64,000 nt of DNA from Tetrapyrgos nigripes (lineage: Eukaryota > Basidiomycota > Agaricomycetes > Agaricales > Campanellaceae). The notes under the pieces are model-generated. The model saw only the letters and a program-made list of their open reading frames with translations, was not told the origin of the DNA and ran no database searches. Every line of letters begins with the position of its first letter. Within the stretch, counting starts at the first letter, position 1. A program made the position numbers and the translations under genes. Below, piece by piece: positions 48,077-57,933 of this stretch. Location: NCBI GenBank assembly GCA_013368315.1, contig JAACJM010000033.1:372001-436000 (forward strand). The letters are read 5' to 3'.

Positions 48077-49486
48077 GGCAGTGCCATAGATTTTCCCGCA
48101 TTGTTCTTCTAAGCTCAGAGGATCAGTGTGTAGGATTTCATCAAGTAGGCGGTCAAGGTGAGTAATCAAAGGGGTATGGAACTGTGACCAACTGTGTTGG
48201 GGTAGAGGAGAGTGACTATTTGAAGACCCTGCAGGTACAATCAGTGATAAAGTCAAAAAGGAGTGATCAGACCACTCAGTATGAGAGATGAAAGGAGTGC
48301 AGTCATGAGATATCAAACAGTAATTGATAACAGAACAATGATACATGGTCTCGCTGTTGGTATCAGTCCCAGCATTGTGATGTTCAGTGAAGTCAAAATG
48401 GTCACCAGGGATTCCCTCAGAACCATTAAGTATGACCATGTCACAGGAAGTCAAGAACTTGAGAAGATGTTTGCCACAAGTATCAGGTGGCTTTGAGTCG
48501 AGGGAGATATGGAGAGGATGACTGTCAGATACCCTAGTGAGACCAGTTCTCGCATTGAGATCACCCATGACTATTAGAGGGTAACCTTGTTCATTGGCCA
48601 GTTTAATTTTACTGCAGAGAAATTCAAAGGGCTCTGTCTCAAGGTGAGAGCATTGAGGTAAGACATAGGAATTCATGATTAAAGTACTGTTGACTTCAAC
48701 AGTGAGAAGATTGGGGCCAGAAAAGTCATCCCTCATGCATGCATTAAGAGAAGAATGGACTAGAGTTGCAACACCATCCCAGGGAAAGGCAAGGTCAGAG
48801 TGAACACAATTTTGGGTATATGCAACAAATCCTTCTGGGACAGGAATGTTGTCATAACTGTAGCAATGTGTCTCTTGGATGAGGAAGATATCAATATCCT
48901 TAAGTAGTTTAGAGAAGTTGGGGTGGCAAGAGTTGCTGTCAAAAGCCCCATTCAGGTTCCAGCTTCGAATTTTCAAGATAAATGGGTGATGCTCATTATC
49001 CTGAGCAGTAAAAGTAGAAGTACAAGGTGGCGCAGTAGAAATACATGAAGGCAGTGAGCTATCAGTAGTGGTACAATTAATATCAGGGGATGACAAAGGC
49101 AGTGAGCTATCACTAGTAGTACAATCAATATCAGAGGATGACAAAATGGAGTCAGGAAGCAGTGGAGTTGAGGTACTTGCAGTAGTATTGCTAAAATAAA
49201 TGTTACCAGAATCAGGGATGCTACAGGTACAATGAGGATGAGCAGGACCATCAGGAAAAGAAGTGGTAGTACAGGAGGTAAAAACTGGGGAGTCAAAGCT
49301 CCTTTTGACCATGAAGGAGACAGGATTCCCACATGGAGAAATATCAGTGAGAATTGGGGAATGTGAATCAGAAGTACAGCCACTCAGAGGCAGTGAAGAA
49401 GATGCACTAGTTGCTGCAACACTGCCTGGATGAGAAGAAGCTGGAGATGGGGACAAGTTAAGGGACGGTGAAATGGACTCAGCCAC
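48077..49486 (-). pseudogene. LINE A N-terminal region and AP endonuclease domain
   Basis: The start MAESISPSLNLSPSPASSHP leads to a ~160-residue Ser/Thr/Pro-rich region that contains a tandem repeat (SDIDCTTSDSSLPL, then PDINCTTTDSSLPS). The endonuclease-exonuclease-phosphatase domain follows: KIRSWNLNG, IFLIQETHCYS, VMGDLNARTGL and TEWSDHSFLTL. These are the Asn, Glu, Asp-Asn and Asp-His catalytic blocks. The frame is open throughout. It runs to the Gypsy insertion at TAPL and continues in frame on the far side with HEHSQPLLKVYTDG, the RNase H start. Confidence 0.85.
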
Positions 49487-50347
49487 CCCTAGGTTTCAGA
49501 TCTGTGCCTCAACATCATGAATGTAACAGCCAGCTGGAGTGTGTTTGAAACCACGGCAAGCATACTTCATGCCCAACACACTATGAGCTGCATCGACTGG
49601 AACCCAGATGTTGCTCTTAACTCCACTATCCTTTCCTGCACCGTCTCCACATTCTTCTCGTAAAATCTGAACCATTTCCACCCAGGGAAGTTGTGCAGAC
49701 AGGACAGATGCAATGGAATCGATAATAGCTACTATTTTCAGTAGCTTACCTGGGGAAGAAGAGGATTGAATGCATGTTTGTTGGAGGGAAGGAACATGGA
49801 TACGCCAATCTTCCAGCATCTTGACATGGATACTTGGGAATAACATGATGAATTGGGAGACCTTGGGATGAGGAGCAGCGTCTGCGAGTTATTTGACTGC
49901 AGAACTAACAGGGCATAGGTCGTGTTGCCTGTGAAGGGAGAAAGGTGGTCAGCCATTTAGCCATAGAACGAATGAATAAAGAAAGCAGTTGTTAGAGTGA
50001 CACACAATCAACCAAGATATCTCCTTCTTCCCAGATAAAATTCTGCAAAACGGTGTTTATACCATGACTAGCATTTGGTACAAATACGACTTCGTCAGCA
50101 CGCTCCTTTCCAATGCCAATAAACTCTATTATCACGGTGAGCCCTTCAAATCGATGAAACTTATCTGGGTTTGATTCTGCCAGATCAGCAATAGGCTTGA
50201 TTGCCTCAGTGACTGGAGAAGGAAGGGATCCGTATGATCCATGGTTCAGGTTGGTATATGTTGGATCAAAGGAGAAGTATTTCTTGAGAGAATAGCTGAA
50301 TGCAGTTGGAGGAGGAGTAGAGTAGAGAGGAAGAGCAGTGAAGAGTG

Positions 50348-50384
50348 GGTGAGAGGACTTCAAGTCACTTGAAGTCCTCTCACC
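50348..50384. repeat. Perfect 37-bp palindrome at insertion border
   Basis: GGTGAGAGGACTTCAAGT, one C, then ACTTGAAGTCCTCTCACC. The left arm is enzyme copy 4 coding sequence. The right arm lies inside the inserted element. Confidence 0.9.
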
Positions 50385-52766
50385 TCATCGCTGATTTCCT
50401 TCCCCCAAACCCAACCGTTTCACCTCTCTTCCCTCCCCTTGCTACCTCAGTTTCCAAGAGCGACAGAGGTGTCAATCATCCAATGATTGCTGCCATGTTT
50501 TGCCCTTGGAAGCACATCTCTCGTATGCTTAGAGAGGTTGACAAACTTGGTGACAAACTTGGCGTGTCTCTCTTCACTGACTCTGCTGACTCTGATGCCA
50601 GTTCCAACAATGAAGAAGACGATGAAGATGCCAACGCAACAGAATCCGACACCGACAATTCCGACTCCGATTCCGATGACAACAACAACGACAACAATGG
50701 TGAAAAGGAGGCTGACGTTGAACCACAAGATGAAGAGGAGAAGCCGAAGAAGATTCCCAAAGAGTATATTTCTTTACTTCACCCTCTCACCATACTAATA
50801 CCCTTTTTAGCACCACGGTCATTGAGCATATCCAAGCGGGTGGTGTCCAGCTCACTGCTCACGGACTTGACGCCTTCCTTTATGACCTCAAGTCTTTCAA
50901 GAAGGGAGATAGTCATCAGGCGATGACAAAGGGATTACTACGAGGATATGTTGCTACCTGGGTATGTGATCGTCATCTGTTTTCTGTGCCGATTTACTCA
51001 CTTCATCTCATTGTAGAACTGTCGAGCTATTTTCAATGGCAAACTGTCAATGCTGGAAGACCATGGCTGCAAATCTCGTCCAACTATTGCCAGCATCCAT
51101 GGACTTACCCAGGTGACTGCCAGGATGGTCGCCTACAGCACTGTTATTGTATGTTTTTACTCTTCCCTTTTCATGTCTCACGTCTACGCTAGGCTCGCTT
51201 TACGATGTCCAACCAGCAACACTTCACCCTCCAAGACAAGGACTATAGCCTCCGCGAGCTCTACGACTTTATCGTCACCCTCCTTGAGACCCTGGACAGT
51301 GTTTTTGCACAGAAGACCCTCAAGTTCTGGACCCGGTGAGTGTCAGATGTCGCTTTTCAATTCGTCGCTGCTTAAGTCCTTCTAGGAAAGTTTTCGGCAA
51401 GAAGGCTTTGAAGAACAAGCACGTTAAGAACAAGAATGTCGTCCCCGCCGTTGACAAGTTTAGTGCTCTGGTCGCTGGTGAAGCGGAGCGTGGTGCTCAA
51501 CGTCGTCAGGCTGAGGAAGCGAAAAGGAAGGAGGCCGAGAAGGTTGCGAAGGAGAAGGCTATGCAAAAGCGTCTGGCGAAGGAGAAGGAGAGGGAAAGGG
51601 AGCAGGAGGTGGATAAGGAGAGGGAGCAGGATGTGGATAAAGAGGGGGAGATGGGGATGAATGTCGATGAAGAACCCAGCCACGAAGAAGAGTACAAAGA
51701 CCACCCAGCGGACCTCGATCAACACCCTCAAGACCTTCAAGACCTTCAAGAACTTGAACTGGAACAAGACCACCCTCCAACCCCCGAACCTGAAGACCTT
51801 CAAATCCCTCATCATAGCCGACGTCTACCCGATGTGGACGACCATGAAAAGACCGTTACCACTGGTCATCGTCGTCACAAACGTCTACCTGAAGCGGATG
51901 ACGATGAGGACACTGCTCCTACTGGTCGTCGTCGCTGTCAACGTCTCCACGAAGTGGACAAGGAAGAGACCGCTCCCACTGGTCGTAGTAGAGGTCGCCC
52001 TGCTGTTGTGAAGCCCGCCAAGCGCACCGGTGTCGTCAAACCTACGCAACCTAACAACTTGAACCCTTTTTCTCGACAATCTGTTCCCTCAACGTCCAAG
52101 AGACCTGCTCGCCGTACCTGAGGCATGTTTTATTGACTCTCTCCTTGGCTTTTCACTGACATAGTTTTCTAGTACTCGCTTTCAAGACTTTGCTATTGTA
52201 CCTTGCTCTAGGACCTAATCGGATTATGTTTCCCGCCTTTGCTGTCTATTCGTTGCCTTCTGCTCTTCATCGCCTTCCGTTGCTAGTGTAATTCTTTGTA
52301 TGTCATAGATACTAATCATAATGTTATTGTATTGGAATGATTTCAACGTGAGACCGTCATTAGCAGTGAGACCAATGCAAGGGTGCTCCCCTTGCTTGTG
52401 TATTCAATCTTGCTGGAAACCGACTCTAATGCCTAGAAAGATTACATTACCCCGCAATCACTACAATCTTTCTGTGTATTAGAACTTAGTAGAATTACTC
52501 CTCTAATTACAATCCTATTACAAAGTTCAAAATGCGATTACAATCTTTAAAATTTTTCTAGATACTAGAGTTGTTGCCTTCATTGCAATCCTGAGAATTG
52601 CATTGGAAGGACGAGAATCATTCCTCGGCCTACAATTACTCTCTACATTATTATACACCTGATCTACTGTAACTCAGCTCCAATCAAGTAGAATTTTTTC
52701 GGCAGTTCTTCGGATTCCCTTCCTTGCAATCACATTACAAAAGGACGTACTTTTGTGTGATGCAAG
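50365..52766. mobile_element. 2.4-kb insertion carrying an intron-rich gene, 7-bp duplication
   Basis: This insert is flanked by CTTCAAG on both sides (50358-50364 and 52767-52773), exactly splitting the start of enzyme copy 4. The left border is a perfect 37-bp palindrome shared with the flanking gene (50348-50384). The right end is a near-perfect hairpin (about 52723-52766). The interior holds a four-intron gene on the plus strand. Subterminal ATTACAAT/CAATC motifs are frequent at 52420-52750. No transposase was recognised. Retained introns argue against a retrocopy. Confidence 0.65.
50483..52121 (+). CDS. Expanded agaricomycete family protein (DUF6698-like), within insertion
   Basis: Five-exon gene with four clean GT..AG introns. 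Exon 1 is MIAAMFCPWKHISRMLREVD, then an acidic Asp/Asn/Ser run. The core reads TTVIEHIQAGGVQLTAHGLD, AFLYDLKSFKKGDSHQ, NCRAIFNGKLSML, IASIHGLTQVTARMVAYSTV, and LYDFIVTLLETL. The pattern I.GLT.VT..M.AY is like an agaricomycete family I recall as DUF6698-like; this assignment is from memory. Residues after KVFGKKALKNKHVKNKNVVP form a charged helix rich in Glu/Lys/Arg, an acidic Pro-rich segment, and three Arg/Asp-rich repeats (GHRRHKRLPE, GRRRCQRLHE). It ends KRPARRT. Function unknown. The upstream frame is open, so the start is uncertain. Confidence 0.6.
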
Positions 52767-52781
52767 CTTCAAGGTCGACAT

Positions 52782-53079
52782 GATAGTTAGTGAGGAAGTT
52801 TGGAGGAGGATGAGAGGAATTTATTACACCAGAAAATGACTTGAATTTAAATACAGTACTTTTTTGGTACTGTTACAAGAAGTTCAAAAAAAGACCCGAA
52901 TGTGAAGTACAGTATTTTGACAGACTGGATGCGCCACGACTTCTCCATTCCTGCTGGAAGTTCGTCATTTCGATCACCCGTCCACAGTGAGGTACCAATG
53001 GTCTTTATCCATTACATGTAAGTATATAGATGAAGACTAGCCCAGAGTCAAGTGAGCAGGGTCCTGTCAAGCACCACAT
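52782..53079. promoter_or_regulatory. Promoter remnant of enzyme copy 4
   Basis: Sequence upstream of the copy 4 start matches the upstream regions of copies 1-2: GAGGAAGTTTGGAGGAGG, AAAATGACTTGAATTTAAAT, CAGTACTTTT and GGATGCGCCACGACTTC. This confirms that the insertion fell inside the gene rather than beside it. Confidence 0.65.
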
Positions 53080-53151
53080 GGTGAGGTGGCCGAGCGGTGT
53101 GAGACGCCAGACTAGATTGTAGTTTGTGGATTGTAGAATACAACCCGGCGG
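53080..53151 (+). pseudogene. Partial tRNA-like sequence (5' half, Leu/Ser type)
   Basis: The acceptor-like GGTGAGG is followed by a perfect A-box, TGGCCGAGCGGT (53087-53098), D-arm remnants and CCAGACTAG resembling an anticodon arm. TTGTAGAATACAA (53131-53143) could be a variable arm. There is no T-arm or B-box afterwards; LINE C sequence follows. Probably a tRNA fragment rather than a functional tRNA. Confidence 0.5.
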
Positions 53152-53425
53152 AAAAGGGACAGCACACAAGTACCTAAGTACTCCTCCGCCATCTCATTGA
53201 GGAACAGCGGGTACTCGGTAGGGGCAAACACGAGGTAAGACCACTTACTTAGCTACCGGACGAGGACTAGTACACTGCTAAATCGATGTATCTTCATCCG
53301 ACTCCATCCAAATCCCTAATCTCCCAATTCTTCCATAATACAAAGCCTTCGTTAATAAATCTAGCTGTGTCTGGCACTCAATCCCAGTTGAAAATCCATG
53401 ACTTCAAGAGTTTGAATGCATGATT
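53152..53425 (-). mobile_element. LINE copy C, 5'-truncated 3' end
   Basis: On the minus strand 53425 onward reads RNNHAFKLLKSWIFNWD, matching the end of LINE A (NCHAIELLKCWIFNWDQV) and of LINE B. Its 3' UTR shares TAGGGGCAA-type sequence with LINE B. It retains more CpG than LINE A, so it may be younger or not silenced. Confidence 0.7.
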
Positions 53426-54530
53426 GTTACGAGGCCTCTTAAAGGCCGAGTTAACTTATGTCGAGCTCGAAAATTTTACCACGACCTCAAACTCCCACCC
53501 CTTTTCGTTGCCACTCAATTGGCTGTACGACCACTGCGTGTCGTCACCAGTCATCACCAGTCATCACCCTACGCCGGTCTCTACTTTCCCGACAACCCGA
53601 AATGTCCAGACTCAGTCTGGACCGGGTCCAACGACCGTTGACGTCATGCCAGCGTGTCAACTCATCTCGCTTTCTCTCCGGAAGTATGGCCATACTAATT
53701 ATTATCCGAGATTTGCCAGCACTCGCTGCCCTACTTCCTCCACTTCCTTGGCTTCAGCCTCGACGCCTTCATAATTCTTGCCTCTCCATTGTCATTAATT
53801 TATGTTTAATTTATGTCGTACTCTTAGCGACCTGTAGCAACCTCAAAGTCTTTTCCACGGGTTCAAACTCCTAACTTATTTCGCTCATACTACGTTGCAA
53901 GTAGCTGCAATGTATTCAATACAAGACACACCTAGCAGTAACCAATATTCCGTGGCCAGAAGTAAATTAGGAAACATCAAATCTCTGGTGCTCGAAAACG
54001 GATTCGAAAACTTTAAATTTCCGAAGCCTCGGCAAGCGATCCGATTGGCTCTGATCCGCTTCCGATAAATTTCTGAAGCACGAAAACCTTGAGTTTCCAA
54101 ATGAGTTTCCTGGTCCCTCGAAAACTTGACCTTTCCGAACTAACTTTTGGCCAATGAATATTGGTTAGTGCTGGGTGTGAGAGTGAAATTTTGGTATGAT
54201 TTTGTTGAGGAGGGCCTCGTAACTTGCCATGCGAAGCAGTGGCACCTTTCCCCAGTTTGAATGAGAGGTGTTTGGGTCAAGGACCCCGTCTGTCTAGATA
54301 ACTGTTAAATATATCTGAAATGTCCTCTTCAAGTCCTCCTTCTGACTTCTCAATTCCTTCTATTACCCTGAAGATGTCCGACAATAATAATCGTACTTGA
54401 GCAGCAGCAATGCGCTACATACGCATCCTTCCCGTAAAATTTTTCTTCTGGTATGTATCAATCATTATACAAATTCACTATTTCTTCTACCTCAAATCAT
54501 ACATTCCTGAAAACCATAGCACCCAAGCCC
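53426..54530. other. Intergenic region, no gene seen
   Basis: A short tandem (CAGTCATCAC twice at about 53548-53568) and clustered TTCCGAA/CGAAAAC motifs (53980-54140) occur. No convincing coding exon was seen. Confidence 0.4.
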
Positions 54531-55955
54531 TTAAGCAAATCTGCGGCGTTCAAATTCTGTTAAAATATCACGAGCAGTGTCTTGATGAGTCTTGTATTTG
54601 AGTCCCAAAATCTTCTTCTCCTTCAACGTATCCCAATTGATACGGTATTCCTTCTCGCCAACGTCTCCCTTCGCGAAGGGCTCTTTGTGTGAAGACCAAG
54701 GAGAAGGCTGGAGAGAGTTCACGGCGTCGACTGTTCAAAGATTGAAAGAAATTCAGTTAGCGGTGATTCGTCATAACAGTTTTACTGGTACTTACGAGCA
54801 TCCTGGAACACGAAAGGTCCTGCACATACGATGATTCTCTCCCCTCCAGCCTCAGAAACCTCCAAAGCACGAACATGAGCTTCAGCCACATCACGTACAT
54901 CGGCCCATCCGTGAGATGGAGAGACGAGAGGAGACGCGCCGAGAGCAAATCCTTGGGTGATGGCCATCAAGTAGAAGACATTCCAGGCGTTTAGTTTGTC
55001 GAGAGAAGGTACTTCGTGAAGGACGGGCTGTGCGAGAGCGAGTAGTTTGATCAGGATAGTTTGAAGGAGACTGAAATACAATTACGTACGCCGAAAGTCC
55101 AAGGAGGGTTTATCGCGACGAGGTCCCATCCAATCTCTCCTTTGTGTGCTTTGACAAAGTCCCAAGCGGCTAGAAGATAAATTCAACATTGAGTATGACT
55201 GATGGAACGCTCCAACAGACGCATCACACACCTTTTTCCCCAAGCGTCTTCGACGCAGAATATTTTGCTATCGGTTGCGCGTCTTTTCCTTTGGTCTTAC
55301 ATTCCTCTACGGCACCATCGTTCCACACTTCCTCAGTGATCGAAATCGGAGTAGCGGACCAGTCTTTCATTGCACCGCATGAAGATGTGATTATCACTCT
55401 CTTGAGTTTGTCACTGCGTCGAGATGGAAAAATCAATTACTTAGTTGAGCGAATCGAGCTATAGCGGCATTTTCTGAAACTCACCCGTGTTTGAGAATAC
55501 TGTTCAAGAGATCTAAGGTTCCCTGAATAGAAGGGTCGATGATTTCTATACAATAGGAATAAATCGAACGAACAACCAACGAGACGATGCTAGGCTACGC
55601 ACCTCTGGGCTCTACGGCATTCAAATGAACTGGGGCAGCAGTATGTACGATTGCGTCGACACCCTTGACAGCCTGGTCAAAGGATCCTTCCTATCATCGG
55701 TTATATCAGCTCATAGTACAAGGATAGGTTTAGTAGCACACGAAGCACCTTTATATCACCCGTAGCAACGACTTGAAGCCTATCCCCAAATGACTCAAAA
55801 GTCTTCTGCAAATGCTTCCCTTTCTCTGCATTTCGTACGGAAGCACGCACAGTGTACCCTCGTTTGAGTAGACCGTCGACGATCCAAGTACCCACGTATC
55901 CATTTGCACCAGTGACTAGCACGGTGGATTGAGAGGGGTTTTGAACGGAAGGCAT
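54531..55955 (-). CDS. NAD(P)-dependent reductase, dihydroflavonol-4-reductase-like (extended SDR)
   Basis: Extended SDR like fungal aldehyde/ketone reductases. The start [20 protein letters not shown] at 55955 places the TGANGYVG cofactor loop at residue ~15; an upstream in-frame Met (56099) is less likely. Then [43 protein letters not shown], and YSASKTLGE (catalytic Tyr and Lys). Further are [31 protein letters not shown] and [15 protein letters not shown]. It ends [16 protein letters not shown]. The central exons are small and joined by GT..AG. All catalytic motifs are intact. Substrate unknown. Confidence 0.85.
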
Positions 55956-56772
55956 TTGGATTGGGTAGCCTGAGAACAAGTTCTGGGTATGGGATGGGGA
56001 TGAAAGATGAAGGGAAGTGCAAAAAACTGGTCCAATCCTCTTGCATTTATATGTATCCAGCTTGGGCTCGGCATCATTTGCGGGCTGCCGCTCCTGCATG
56101 TGTAACGTTACGGGTAGTCAAGGCTCGGTAAAGGCGTAGTGTACGGGTACCTTATGGACTGGTGAGCGCGAACGCGTTGGTGTTGGATACGCGTCCGCCG
56201 TCAGATACGCGCTTGCAGACGCGTGATTGTAGAGATGTTTGGATACGTCGCTGGGTCAAGGTGCGCCTCAATTCCGAATTTCCCAGCAGGGGCAAGTGAG
56301 CCAAGTCATACTTCAAGCTTGGCTAATAGGGGGGACATGAACCATAGCGAGTCTCATGAGTCGGATTGCAGGTACTCACTTTTTTATGCAAAAAAAGAAC
56401 CTAGACAAGCCTCTCAACGCCATCTCATAGTAGTATTCGAGGCCCAGTAGCATAGTATTCACGCGAAAACGGCTCCGTAGCAACCACAAGAGCAACAATT
56501 CCCAACAAATACGGTTTGTAATATTATACTGATCCGTGTACTTCTCTCCAATAAAGTCAGTGAAATTTAGATACACTCCTCGTCCTGGTAGCCGCGGCGC
56601 CTCCTGTGAATGACAACAGTAATTCATCTCAAGAGTCCTTAGTTATATGTATGTATATAGTCAAGAATCATATGCTGCTGCATCCCGAGGATGACTTCCA
56701 GTACCCCTAAAAGCGTCAATCCCTATTGTATAGGACAAGATATCTACATACCTAGTAGGTCGGAGTAAGGCT
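55956..56772. other. Upstream region of the reductase
   Basis: The stretch 56165-56225 holds three to four ACGCG-containing motifs (AACGCGTT, ATACGCGT, ATACGCGC, GACGCGTG) and may be regulatory. The rest is without gene signal. Confidence 0.4.
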
Positions 56773-57933
56773 CTAAGTTGAATCAGGGACTCTGAACATA
56801 GGAAAGATAGGAAAACCCGTCGCAGTGTCTCCAGACACTACCACGCCACCAGAGTCGACTGTACCGCTTGCTACAGTGACCTCTCTTATGACCTGAAGCA
56901 TTTCAATAAAAGTCCGAAAGAATACGCTAATAGGGCGAACCTCGAAATTAAATCTCTGATATACGTCTCGAGATCGAGGAGTTATAGCTTCGAGACTGAA
57001 TATAGCGTTAGCTCAAGCGTTATTGAAAGCTTCTTTGAGGAGCAATGTCATATATCCTGTTAACGTTCCATCATTAACCACGTAAGTAAACGGTGGCATC
57101 GATTTGAACGCAAACAGCAGGATTACTCGTCTTTCCCTTGATACTCTGGATCTGTACCAGCTAGCTGTAGGTACCACGAATCATCCGGTGATCCCCCAAT
57201 CTTCCTATCCTTATACGCCTCTTCGAAAACAGTTTCACTTGATTGAATCATTTCTGAGATGCACTGTGGGCCAGATGTCAAGCAATTCACGGTTATTATC
57301 CGCCGAGATTTTCACGATTTAAGTCTGTACTTACATCTAAAACACCAGCTCCCCAATCCCTAACGACTCCTAGCAGCCCCATGCAGATAGCAGCGAATGT
57401 GGAAGGAGCTTTCTTTGCACCGGTTTGACAGGAGGACGCCAGATTGTAGCAGCATGTTCTTTCTCCGCAACTTCAATTTCGTAGTTCCTTAAGGGGATAG
57501 CATCAGCTTGAGCTGATTGAGTATGGGGAAGGTCGAGAACCGTGAACACTGACAAGGTACGTGGCTCCAGTTCCAGCCCTGGCCTGGCCTCAGCTTTTTC
57601 AGAGAACTCCTGCTCGAGTCAGGTACATACATCCGGGCTCAAAAACAACGTCACTGAGTTCCATGTCGAGTAGCGATCCAGGAGTAAACGAAGCATCCTT
57701 CGAGTGGCCTCTTCCACCGTCCTTTTGGAAATGGAATGGCGCAAAAAACTTGTCGGGTCAGGTCGTTGAAAGCCTCGAAACGAAGAATGAGGGGAGATTG
57801 TTTCGTATAAGGAACCTATTCGAAGAGGACATTGAGGGGATTGCGCATGCGATTGCGAGTCCCTAGTAACCCATTGACGAGGACGGACCAAAAGCTTGCC
57901 TTCCCCAAAGTAATCTTCCTCCAGATAGAACAA
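56773..57933 (-). CDS. GNAT-family N-acetyltransferase (possibly decaying)
   Basis: Exons on the minus strand recover the GNAT pattern: KRTVEEATRRMLRLLLDRYS, EKEHAATIWRPP (the substrate strand), SWYLQLAGTDPEYQGKG (the acetyl-CoA loop, joining two exons), YMTLLLKEAFNNA and LEAITPRSRDVYQRFNFEV. The tail GDTATGFPIFPMFRVPDST is like the end of fungal acetyltransferases. The stop is TAG at 56773-56775. The join that gives QGKG lacks a GT donor exactly there (AAAG is followed by ACGAGT), so a four-base insertion or unusual splicing is implied. The N-terminal start is uncertain. Substrate unknown. Confidence 0.55.

Larger units (their letters stand above)
37926..49551 (-). mobile_element. LINE copy A (nested host), EN-RNaseH-RT-zinc finger
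   Basis: Non-LTR retrotransposon of about 4.9 kb, interrupted by a Gypsy element at 41355-48070. Minus-strand order: Ser/Pro-rich N-terminus and AP-type endonuclease (49486-48077), RNase H (41349-40732), reverse transcriptase (40545-39598), thumb-like region, and a zinc finger (LCHFCHSSYETPKHVLIQC at about 38660). The 3' UTR runs to about 37926. The 5' limit, near 49551, is where homology of the neighbouring enzyme copy 4 ends. The element is CpG-poor and has in-frame TGA stops (39598, 38860, 38722) at plausible former CGA codons. It is dead. Confidence 0.85.
49552..52781 (-). pseudogene. Class V PLP enzyme, copy 4 (disrupted and truncated)
   Basis: Start codon at 52781 (ATG TCG ACC TTG AAG). 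After five codons a 2.4-kb element (50365-52766) interrupts the gene. Coding resumes at 50364 with SSHPLFTALPLYST and continues through [40 protein letters not shown] and the second exon up to VDAAHS. Homology stops inside the next intron near 49552, where LINE A begins. The C-terminal half, including the PLP lysine, is missing. An in-frame 21-nt deletion removes the seven residues SRERLSE. Several positions that are CG in copies 1-3 are TG or CA here. Confidence 0.88.

Noticed and set aside
49496..49551. C-terminal extension of enzyme copy 4 (CYIHDVEAQI)
   Set aside because: It is read-through of an intron and LINE-border sequence; homology to copies 1-3 stops earlier.
50483..52121. Processed retrocopy of a host gene
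   Set aside because: Four canonical introns are retained and there is no poly-A tail.
50365..52766. Helitron carrying a captured gene
   Set aside because: A 3' hairpin is present, but Helitrons do not make target duplications; here a 7-bp duplication is seen, and CTRR and 5' TC hallmarks are not convincing.
53080..53151. Functional tRNA gene
   Set aside because: A good A-box and 5' half are present, but there is no T-arm, B-box or matching 3' acceptor strand.
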